Assembly (NCBI GenBank): GCA_002085265.1
Contig: NATI01000010.1
Location: 1 to 14,186, forward strand
Origin: Candidatus Omnitrophica bacterium 4484_49
GTDB taxonomy: Bacteria; Omnitrophota; Gorgyraeia; Kaelpiales; Kaelpiaceae
Length of the DNA: 14,186 bases
Direction of reading: 5' to 3'
Made by a program: the position numbers and the translations under genes. The notes beneath the pieces were generated by a model, which was given only the letters and a program-made list of their open reading frames with translations, ran no database searches and was not told where the DNA came from. Shown piece by piece: positions 6,441 through 12,235 of this stretch. Position 1 is the first letter of the stretch; every line of letters begins with the position of its first letter.

Positions 6441-7601
6441 ATGATTTCTCAAATCAGCTGGCGGAGCAAAACTTATCTTGTTCGTCACAAACCTTTTCCT
6501 CATATATCAGTATCCAGTAATAAAGAGCTTCACGGGTGGTGGCCAGGGAAGAGGGAATGTACCTCAGAGCGCCTTCTCATAAACCCCTATTCTGGCTGTT
6601 CCATAAACTGCAGATTCTGTTACGCCCGTTCGTTTCCAGGCTGGTTTCAGTTATTCCGAAAATATGGGGTAGTAGTGGTGGCTGAGGATTTTGATATCCG
6701 AGTTGGGGAGCAGCTGGATTCCATAGATGTCGCCAGCTGTGGATATTTAAGTCCGGTAACTGATCCCTTTCAACCTCTGAATGAGAAGTTTCAACTCTCA
6801 GAAAAAATTATTGCTCAGTTTGTAAAACGCAATATCCCTATTGAGTTTATTACTAAGGCAAGAGTTCCGGAAATAGTTTTGGAAATGATGGTTGAGAATC
6901 GTCACAATTTCGGTCAGATTTCAATTCTCACCCCAGATGAAAATCTCAGGAAAATCCTGGTACCTCAAGGGGCATCTACCTCTGACCTTTTTGAGAATTT
7001 AAACAGAATGTCTCGTAAAGGGATCTTTGCTGTGGTGAGAATAGACCCTGTATTTCCTTTTATCACCGATGAGAAAACGCATCTTCAGGAAATTGTAATG
7101 AGAGCACAGGATTGTGGAGTTAAACATATTGTGGCTAGTGTTCTGGACATTCCAGTTGCTACCAGATACGAAGTTCTCAACTGGATTAGGGAGAACTTTG
7201 GTTATGATATATATGAAAAATATAAAAATCTTTATACTGAAAGGATAGGTAATTATTTCCATGCTTGTTTAGATTATCGGTTAATGATTTTTGAATACCT
7301 GAGAGAATTGGCAGATAAATATAAAATGACTTTTGCATTGTGTATGGAATATAAACTGGAAGGCAAGAAAGTAGAGGGATTAAATCAGTATTTTATGAGT
7401 TCCACAAATTGTGAAGGAATTGATATTCCAGTATATATCAGAAAAGGGAAAAAATTTTATCCGGCAGCAGATTGCAGTGGAAATTGCCTTAACTGTACCA
7501 ATCCCATCTGTGGAATAGATGATCTGGCGATGGGAAAGCCAGGCAGTAAAAAAGACTGGAAACTTAAAGATTATAGAAGATGGTCCACTCTTTTAGAATA
7601 G
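6441..7601 (+). CDS. SPL-type (COG1533) radical SAM protein with extra C-terminal cysteine cluster
   Basis: The 386-aa protein has the radical SAM 4Fe-4S motif CX3CX2C (C53, C57, C60) in the setting LLINPYSGCSINCRFCYAR, typical of the spore-photoproduct-lyase-like COG1533 family. Conserved downstream blocks are GYLSPVTDPFQPLNEKF, PIEFITKA and FAVVRIDPVFPFI. A second cysteine group, CX3CX2CX4C (C345, C349, C352, C357) near the C-terminus, probably binds an auxiliary iron-sulfur cluster or zinc. Spore photoproduct lyase itself repairs UV-damaged DNA, but most relatives have unknown substrates, so DNA repair is not claimed here. The ATG has no Shine-Dalgarno site and probably relies on coupling to the gene 6 nt upstream. 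A 9-nt gap leads to the Nudix gene. Confidence 0.85.
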   Translation: MISQISWRSKTYLVRHKPFPHISVSSNKELHGWWPGKRECTSERLLINPYSGCSINCRFCYARSFPGWFQLFRKYGVVVVAEDFDIRVGEQLDSIDVASCGYLSPVTDPFQPLNEKFQLSEKIIAQFVKRNIPIEFITKARVPEIVLEMMVENRHNFGQISILTPDENLRKILVPQGASTSDLFENLNRMSRKGIFAVVRIDPVFPFITDEKTHLQEIVMRAQDCGVKHIVASVLDIPVATRYEVLNWIRENFGYDIYEKYKNLYTERIGNYFHACLDYRLMIFEYLRELADKYKMTFALCMEYKLEGKKVEGLNQYFMSSTNCEGIDIPVYIRKGKKFYPAADCSGNCLNCTNPICGIDDLAMGKPGSKKDWKLKDYRRWSTLLE

Positions 7602-7610
7602 GAGGAGAAG

Positions 7611-8435
7611 ATGAAAGGTAAAACTCTAAAACTGGGGTTCAAACTGACGGGGAGGTTCAAAGGGCGGGATTTTGTATTCTTTCTCCCGGGGACAGAGTGC
7701 AGGGAACCTTATATAAGAAAACGCCGGACAGGGTTATATTGCTATTTACCGGGGATAAAAGCTGAGGGGGATTTGCGAGATGTCCTCCAAACTGGATTTA
7801 AAACTTTATCCATTGAAGGATATAAGAAAGCAGGGATCGAGGTGGAAAAGTTTCTCCTACATGGCCTTCCCCAAAAGGATATCGCTAAAATTTTTGCTGA
7901 GGAAATCATAAAAATTTCCTATCCGGTTTCAGAAATGGAGTGGGTCGTATTTTTGTTTTCGGAGAAATGTTTGCTTCAGGAATTTAAAGAGGCATTTGAT
8001 TCTCATAAAGGGTATATTTTGAGAAAGATTTCCCGGATACCCGTGCCTACTGTGGATGCCATTATTACTCTTCCCCAGAATAAAATTCTTCTCATTAGGA
8101 GAAAAAATCCTCCATTTGGCTGGGCTCTCCCTGGGGGATTTCTGGAATATAATGAGTCGTTGGAAGAGTGTGTGAAAAGGGAGGTGGAAGAGGAGACGGG
8201 GTTAAAAGTCACCTCTCTCAGGCAATTTCATACCTATTCTCAACCAGGTAGAGACCCTCGATTCCATACGGTGTCTACTGTATTTTTAGTGAAAACCAAA
8301 GGCATTCCCAGGGCAGGGACCGATGCCCGGGATTTTGGGATTTTTAAGATAAATGCACTTCCTTCCAGAAAAAATTTTGCCTTTGATCACTGGTATATAA
8401 TCAGAGATTGGTTGAAATCCCTTGAAAATAAATAA
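7611..8435 (+). CDS. Nudix hydrolase with a possible divergent macro-like N-terminal domain
   Basis: The 274-aa protein carries a complete Nudix box at 176-198: G176, E182, R190, E191, E194, E195 and G197, fitting GX5EX7REUXEEXGU. The downstream motifs SQPGRDPRFHTVS, AGTDA and FAFDH resemble ADP-ribose pyrophosphatase-type members, so an ADP-ribose or related nucleotide-sugar substrate is likely. Residues 1-140 are not a standard Nudix extension. Parts such as LPQKDIAKIFAEEI and MEWVVFLFSEKCLLQEFKEAF resemble the second half of a macro (ADP-ribose-binding) domain, but the usual N-terminal loops are absent. The start has a good AGGAGG site (7601-7606). It is the last gene of the operon beginning at 5933. 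Confidence 0.85.
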   Translation: MKGKTLKLGFKLTGRFKGRDFVFFLPGTECREPYIRKRRTGLYCYLPGIKAEGDLRDVLQTGFKTLSIEGYKKAGIEVEKFLLHGLPQKDIAKIFAEEIIKISYPVSEMEWVVFLFSEKCLLQEFKEAFDSHKGYILRKISRIPVPTVDAIITLPQNKILLIRRKNPPFGWALPGGFLEYNESLEECVKREVEEETGLKVTSLRQFHTYSQPGRDPRFHTVSTVFLVKTKGIPRAGTDARDFGIFKINALPSRKNFAFDHWYIIRDWLKSLENK

Positions 8436-8454
8436 GTTATAGAAATATCCCTCT

Positions 8455-8506
8455 TTTATTAAAAATTTTTATAAATACTTGACAAATCTTTTATATATGT
8501 TATACT
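8455..8506 (+). promoter_or_regulatory. Very strong promoter with UP-like tract for the 82-aa gene
   Basis: A perfect TTGACA (8479-8484) is followed after 16 nt by TATACT (8501-8506), preceded by TGT as in an extended -10. An A/T-only tract (about 8455-8477, including AAAAATTTTTATAAAT) lies directly upstream, where an UP element would be. The transcription start should fall near 8513, just before the GAGGTGA ribosome-binding site. A second hexamer TATAAT (8507-8512) overlaps but is badly spaced from the -35. Confidence 0.75.
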
Positions 8507-8525
8507 TATAATAGAGGTGACAGAG

Positions 8526-8774
8526 ATGAAAGACGGAAGAATATTACCACAACGAAGTCCCTACCAGGATAGATTTCAGGAATTTCTGGAGGGGTTTAAG
8601 CAATATGAGAAAAAATATCTTATTGAAAAAGCCCAGAATGAATTCTTAGATGCATTTTCTAAATGGTTAAAGACCAGAAAACTCGAGGATAAATTAGAAG
8701 CAATCAGGAAGGGAATGCAGCTGGAAGCCATTGATGCCACCTTTTCTCTGAAAGCTATATTTCCTCTTAAATAA
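8526..8774 (+). CDS. 82-aa charged helical protein, unrecognised
   Basis: The protein has 82 residues, beginning MKDGRILPQRSPYQDRF and ending TFSLKAIFPLK. It has no membrane segment or signal peptide and is mostly predicted helix with many Lys, Glu and Gln. Regularly placed aromatic and leucine residues (FQEFLEGFKQYEKKYL, FLDAFSKWLK) suggest amphipathic helices. The start ATG at 8526 is 5 nt after GAGGTGA (8514-8520). The GTG at 8517 lies inside that site and is rejected. It stands alone under one of the strongest promoters in the window. I do not recognise a family, so no function is offered. Confidence 0.7.
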   Translation: MKDGRILPQRSPYQDRFQEFLEGFKQYEKKYLIEKAQNEFLDAFSKWLKTRKLEDKLEAIRKGMQLEAIDATFSLKAIFPLK

Positions 8775-8797
8775 TCCTTCCTTTTTTGAGTGTAATT

Positions 8798-8806
8798 TGT
8801 TATCTA
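8798..8806 (+). promoter_or_regulatory. Extended -10 promoter of the methyltransferase gene
   Basis: TGT-TATCTA occupies 8798-8806. The hexamer ends 7 nt before the ATG at 8814, which has no Shine-Dalgarno site. This fits the leaderless layout seen for smc, the cyclase gene and the antiporter. No good -35 is visible, and the hexamer is imperfect. Confidence 0.4.
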
Positions 8807-8813
8807 TTTATCT

Positions 8814-9641
8814 ATGGTTTTAAGGCCGCAAGATATTTATCAAATTATCCGGGATTTTAAAGCCGGCAGGGAAACATCGCTATTAACCGTAGATTTTGGT
8901 AAACAGGTTTTGGAGGTTAAGATTCAGAGAAATGGAATTGCTCTCCCTGACGGCCGTGAAATAAAATTCCCCTTTAGAGTTAAAGAGAACTTTCTGTATT
9001 ACATCACCAATGATGAAATAATTCCTGTAGCCTGGTTTTGTGAGCACACCGGTCTTTATTATAAACTTGTTCCTACAGAGGATTGGCCAACTATTAGTTT
9101 AAGTTCGGTGCCCATGCATAGAAAAAAGTTATATTCTCCCCAGCGAGATGCCCGGGCAAAGATTGCTACTTTAAACCCCTGTGGCATCCATCTTGACACT
9201 TGTGCTGGCTTGGGATATACAGCAATTTTATCTGCTCATTATGCCAATCAGGTTTATTGTTTTGAAAAAGATGAAAATGTTCTGGAAATGGCTAAACTCA
9301 ATCCGTTTTCTCAGGGACTTTTTGAGAACCCCAAGATTATTTTAAAAAAGGCAGATACCTCAGTGGAAATCAACCAATTCCCGGATAATTTTTTTGATAC
9401 CATAATGCATGACCCTCCGACATTTAAGTTTGCTCCTGAATTGTATTGTGTAGAATTTTATCAGGCCCTTTACCGTGTTTTAAAACCGGGAGGGAAATTA
9501 TTTCACTATACCCCTTTGCCAGGAGTAAAAAGAGGTAGAAATTTTCCTGATAAGGTGAAAGCAAAACTTAAATCTGTGGGGTTTGGCAATATCAAATATT
9601 TTTCTTCTGCCCAGGGACTTTTGTGTTTTAAAATCGGCTAA
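8814..9641 (+). CDS. SAM-dependent methyltransferase, COG2521-like
   Basis: The 275-aa protein has an N-terminal region (about 1-105) with WFCEHTGLYYKL and MHRKKLYSP blocks, then a Rossmann methyltransferase domain. Motif I is DTCAGLGYTAI (128-138), the acidic end of strand 2 is CFEKDE (149-154), and the motif IV region is MHDPPTF with D200-P-P-T-F204. Further on are LKPGGKLFHYTPLPG and a typical C-terminal strand. The DPPT/F element is like the D/N-PP-aromatic motif of enzymes that methylate amino groups, so a nucleic acid base or amine substrate is plausible but unproven. The layout matches the group once called predicted archaeal methyltransferases (COG2521). The ATG lacks a Shine-Dalgarno site. 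Confidence 0.78.
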   Translation: MVLRPQDIYQIIRDFKAGRETSLLTVDFGKQVLEVKIQRNGIALPDGREIKFPFRVKENFLYYITNDEIIPVAWFCEHTGLYYKLVPTEDWPTISLSSVPMHRKKLYSPQRDARAKIATLNPCGIHLDTCAGLGYTAILSAHYANQVYCFEKDENVLEMAKLNPFSQGLFENPKIILKKADTSVEINQFPDNFFDTIMHDPPTFKFAPELYCVEFYQALYRVLKPGGKLFHYTPLPGVKRGRNFPDKVKAKLKSVGFGNIKYFSSAQGLLCFKIG

Positions 9642-9677
9642 TTTACCTTCTTCATTTTATGGAAGATAGTTCTATGT

Positions 9678-9747
9678 GTTCAGAGCTTAGCTTCGAACAA
9701 AGATGGATGGATGCGTGATTAGATGTGTTCAGAGCTTAGCTTCGAAC
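9678..9747. repeat. Paired 21-nt palindromic repeat element, copy 2
   Basis: Two units identical to those of copy 1 lie at 9678-9698 and 9727-9747, in the same orientation and again separated by 28 nt (9699-9726). The spacer differs from that of copy 1 at two positions: G to A at its 9th base and T to G at its 27th. In both copies the base pair AG follows the second unit. It sits between the methyltransferase stop and the antiporter promoter. The flanks show no shared sequence with copy 1 beyond those few bases, and no clear direct repeat here. Confidence 0.85.
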
Positions 9748-9838
9748 AGAGGAGGTTGTTTTATAGGCGTAACTAAAATTTGCGAAAAATAGATCACACT
9801 ACTGGCGAAATTTCTCAATTTTTTAAAACTAAATGATA

Positions 9839-9847
9839 TGATAAAAT
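9839..9847 (+). promoter_or_regulatory. Extended -10 promoter of the antiporter/BASS pair
   Basis: TGA-TAAAAT occupies 9839-9847, ending 7 nt before the ATG at 9855. An alternative, TGA-TATGAT, lies at 9834-9842. There is no Shine-Dalgarno site, so a leaderless mRNA is likely. No clear -35 is present, but a T-rich tract (9819-9824) lies at the right distance. Confidence 0.45.
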
Positions 9848-9854
9848 TCTTTAA

Positions 9855-11018
9855 ATGGAAATATATTTAAGAGATCTGGCCCTGCTGTTATTTTTCACGG
9901 TTATGATTTCTTATATTTTTTCCTTTCTTAAGCAACCGCTCCTTGTGGGTTATATAGTGGCGGGAGCATTGACTGGTCCTTGGGGGCTGGGAATAATCAG
10001 AGAAATTGATTTTATCTCGGCAATATCTTATCTGGGAATTGTTTTTCTTCTGTTTCTCGCCGGTCTTGTGCTCCATCCTCAGAAATTGTTTCGGGTTTTC
10101 AAACAGGCGTTGTGGGCAACCATTCTGGCTTCTTTTTTTTCCTTTCTTACTGTATTTTTCCTTGCGGTTATGCTGGGGTGGGGACTACTCCCGAGTGTGA
10201 TCGTAGGGATTTGTCTTATGTTTTCCAGCACGGTTTTGACTGTCAAACTTCTGCCCACAACTTCTCTTCATCATAAGAAAATTGGGGCTATCTGTATCGG
10301 TATTCTTATTCTGGAAGATATTTTAGCAGTGGGGCTCCTGGCGTTTATCTATTCCTATCACGGAAGTAAAAATATCCTGTATACCGGAAGTTCTATTATA
10401 TTAAAAGTGGCTCTGCTTTTTGTAGTGGCTATTATTTTGGAGAGGTATGTATTCCGGAAAATTCTTTCCCGCGTTGAAAAATTGCACGAATTGATATTCA
10501 TAATGGCCATTGCCTGGTGTTTGGGATTTGGCTGGCTGGGCCATCTTATTGGTATCTCAGTTGAAGTTGGTGCGTTTTTATCAGGTGTTGCTTTAGCCCG
10601 CCATCCAATATCACTTTTTATCTCCGAAAAGTTGAAACCATTGCGGGATTTCTTTCTTCTCCTTTTTTTCTTTTCTCTGGGAGCAAAATTTAATATTCGG
10701 GAAAGTTTTAATATACTTCTGCCTGCTTTGATTATTGCCGGTATTTATGTGGGTCTAAAGCCATTTTATTTCAGAAAGGTTCTGATATGGAATAAAGAAG
10801 AGCCAAAATTGGCCAGGGAGGTAGGGTTCAGATTGGGACAGGCAAGTGAGTTTTCTCTTTTGATAATTTTTGCTCTTCTTAAGGAAAATCTCATTCCCCT
10901 TGAAACGTTCAATCTCGTGCAGTTGATAACTGTGCTTACCATAATTTTCTCTGCTTATCTGACGACTTTGAAATTTCCTACTCCCTTAGCAGCAAGAGAA
11001 GAACTTCTCCAGCACTGA
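9855..11018 (+). CDS. Kef/CPA2-type cation:proton antiporter, membrane core only
   Basis: The 387-aa protein is almost entirely transmembrane, with about 10-12 helices. It matches the Na+/H+ exchanger core of the CPA2 family (KefB/KefC, NapA): LLVGYIVAGALTGPWGLG (30-46), GIVFLLFLAGLVL (61-73), MFSSTVLTVKLL (122-133) and the helix with the conserved acidic pair GILILEDILAV (E154, D155), which carries the transported ion. Kef proteins usually have a C-terminal RCK/TrkA-N regulatory domain and reach about 600 aa. Here the chain stops after the last helix, so nucleotide control is missing or supplied by another protein. It probably exchanges K+ or Na+ for H+; the ion cannot be told. The next gene starts 1 nt after its stop. 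Confidence 0.88.
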   Translation: MEIYLRDLALLLFFTVMISYIFSFLKQPLLVGYIVAGALTGPWGLGIIREIDFISAISYLGIVFLLFLAGLVLHPQKLFRVFKQALWATILASFFSFLTVFFLAVMLGWGLLPSVIVGICLMFSSTVLTVKLLPTTSLHHKKIGAICIGILILEDILAVGLLAFIYSYHGSKNILYTGSSIILKVALLFVVAIILERYVFRKILSRVEKLHELIFIMAIAWCLGFGWLGHLIGISVEVGAFLSGVALARHPISLFISEKLKPLRDFFLLLFFFSLGAKFNIRESFNILLPALIIAGIYVGLKPFYFRKVLIWNKEEPKLAREVGFRLGQASEFSLLIIFALLKENLIPLETFNLVQLITVLTIIFSAYLTTLKFPTPLAAREELLQH

Positions 11019-11019
11019 T

Positions 11020-11931
11020 ATGAGGAAATTTCTGAAATTTTACACTGACCTCTTTGGAGTATGGGTATTTCTGGGTTTTATCCTTGCCTATTTTTTCCCT
11101 CAGGTGTTTATCCCTTTGAAGTCAGGAATGGAGGCATTTTTTGCATTTACGATGTTTGGAATTGGGGTAGTGCTTAATCTGGAAGAACTTACAGCAATTT
11201 TAAAATCACCACATCTCATTTTTCTGGGGGTCTGCGCTCAATATACGATTATGCCTTTTCTGGGGTTTTTACTGGCCAGGATATTCAATCTCGTGAGGGA
11301 TTTTGGGCTGGGACTTATCCTTACAGGTTCTGCTCCCGGAGCCATGTCCAGTAATGTTATCTCCTACCTGGCAGGCGCTGATGTTGCTTATTCTGTTTCG
11401 TTAACAACGGTATCCACTTTTCTTTCTCCAGTGCTCACTCCGGCACTCACCTATTTTCTGGCTAAATTTTACTTTCGGGTAAATTTCTGGACTATGTTCT
11501 GGGGAATATTAAAAATGGTAGTTATCCCTTTGAGTCTGGGCATTATCGTGAAGATGAAATTTAAAAAGAAGATTGAGCCATTTGTGGCAATTTTCCCTGC
11601 GGTATCTGTTACATTTATTGTGTTTATCTGTGCTCTGGTGGCTGCGTTGAATAAGGAATATCTTTCTCAGATGAACTTGTTTCTTCTGGGAGTTGTGCTT
11701 TTATATAATCTCCTGGGCTATTCTTTTGGCTACGGGGTGGGAAAGATATTCCATTTAAGTTTTAAGAGAAGAAGGACATTGAGTATAGAAATCGGGATGC
11801 AGAATGCAGGACTGGGAGTGGTCCTGGCTCTAAAGTATTTTTCAGAAAAGGCTGCTTTACCGGCAGCATTATTTGTAATTGTTTCAGTAATTACCTCTGC
11901 TCTTCTTGCCAGATACTGGAGAAGAGTCTGA
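11020..11931 (+). CDS. Bile acid:sodium symporter (BASS/SBF) family transporter
   Basis: The 303-aa protein has about nine to ten hydrophobic helices. It shows both BASS crossover motifs: GSAPGAMSSNVISYLAGADVA from residue 103, and EIGMQNAGLG from residue 257 (E257, Q261, N262), which form the sodium and substrate sites in the family. Its length is typical (about 300-320 aa). Bacterial members carry organic acids, pantothenate or other metabolites rather than bile acids, so the substrate is open. It starts 1 nt after the antiporter stop with no Shine-Dalgarno site, which points to translational coupling. An antiporter that rebuilds the Na+ gradient would suit a Na+-driven symporter. Pairing of function is inferred. 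Confidence 0.9.
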   Translation: MRKFLKFYTDLFGVWVFLGFILAYFFPQVFIPLKSGMEAFFAFTMFGIGVVLNLEELTAILKSPHLIFLGVCAQYTIMPFLGFLLARIFNLVRDFGLGLILTGSAPGAMSSNVISYLAGADVAYSVSLTTVSTFLSPVLTPALTYFLAKFYFRVNFWTMFWGILKMVVIPLSLGIIVKMKFKKKIEPFVAIFPAVSVTFIVFICALVAALNKEYLSQMNLFLLGVVLLYNLLGYSFGYGVGKIFHLSFKRRRTLSIEIGMQNAGLGVVLALKYFSEKAALPAALFVIVSVITSALLARYWRRV

Positions 11932-11935
11932 ATTT

Positions 11936-12191
11936 TGTGGTTTTTCTGTATTATTATCACACATGGGTAACAAAATAGGAGCCAAAGGATGTTTTTCAGG
12001 GACGCTAACCCCGCAAAATGCGGGGTCGACTCGACTTTATTGCTCTCTCTCCCCCCGCCTTTGGCGGGGGGGAACCGTGCCCGCTCGCAATAAAAACGCC
12101 CTTCAAAACATCCTTTGGCTCTTTTGTCTCTAAAATGAAAAGTGTTACCTATGTTTTTAAATAATACAATTTCTTGCCTGTGGTTTTTCTG
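11936..12191. repeat. 13-bp direct repeat flanking the foldback element
   Basis: TGTGGTTTTTCTG occurs at 11936-11948 and again at 12179-12191, once on each side of the foldback element. It could be a target-site duplication or the product of a repeat-mediated rearrangement. The right copy overlaps the palindrome at the purF -35 region. Confidence 0.6.
11948..12167. mobile_element. Nested foldback (MITE-like) element with two internal GC-rich hairpins
   Basis: About 220 nt can fold back on itself. From outside in, the arms pair as follows: GTATTATT (11948-11955) with AATAATAC (12160-12167); ACATGGGTAACA (11961-11972) with TGTTACCTATGT (12143-12154), 11 of 12; and a perfect 17-bp pair GAGCCAAAGGATGTTTT (11979-11995) with its complement (12105-12121). 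Inside are hairpin A (ACCCCGCA-aaa-TGCGGGGT, 12008-12026), a clamp TTTATTGC/GCAATAAA (12036-12043, 12087-12094), and hairpin B (CCCCCCGCC-ttt-GGCGGGGGG, 12051-12071). There is no transposase. It may also terminate transcription of the transporter pair. The outer arms recall the ends of DDE-type insertion sequences, but I cannot name one. Confidence 0.65.
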
Positions 12192-12203
12192 CTTGCAGAA
12201 AAA
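12184..12203. promoter_or_regulatory. Palindrome overlapping the purF -35, possible operator
   Basis: TTTTTCTGC-tt-GCAGAAAAA is a perfect 9-bp palindrome with a 2-nt centre. Its right half covers the proposed -35 box at 12193-12198, where a repressor would block purF. It does not match the E. coli PurR site that I remember. The left half belongs to a 13-bp direct repeat shared with 11936-11948. Confidence 0.4.
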
Positions 12204-12221
12204 TCATTTATCTGTTATAAA
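12193..12221 (+). promoter_or_regulatory. purF promoter
   Basis: TTGCAG (12193-12198) and TATAAA (12216-12221) are 17 nt apart, and TGT precedes the -10 as in an extended promoter. Transcription should begin near 12228-12230, giving a leader of at most about 8 nt before the ATG at 12236. If translation began at the TTG at 12230 the mRNA would be leaderless. Confidence 0.5.
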
Positions 12222-12235
12222 AAATCTACTTGAGG

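Noticed and set aside
8517..8525. GTG at 8517 as the start of the 82-aa protein
   Set aside because: It lies within the GAGGTGA ribosome-binding site and only about 4 nt from the predicted transcription start. The ATG at 8526 is ideally spaced.
9766..9820. Inverted pair AAATTTGCG / GCGAAATTT upstream of the antiporter gene
   Set aside because: The arms are not true complements (GCG would need CGC), so it is not a real hairpin.
11906..12133. 75-aa open frame across the BASS gene end and the foldback element
   Set aside because: It begins inside the BASS gene, runs through GC-rich hairpins, has odd composition and no ribosome-binding site.
12230..12235. TTG at 12230 as the purF start
   Set aside because: It is possible as a leaderless start, but ATG at 12236 is the more usual codon. 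The two choices differ by two residues of a cleaved propeptide, so the question stays open.
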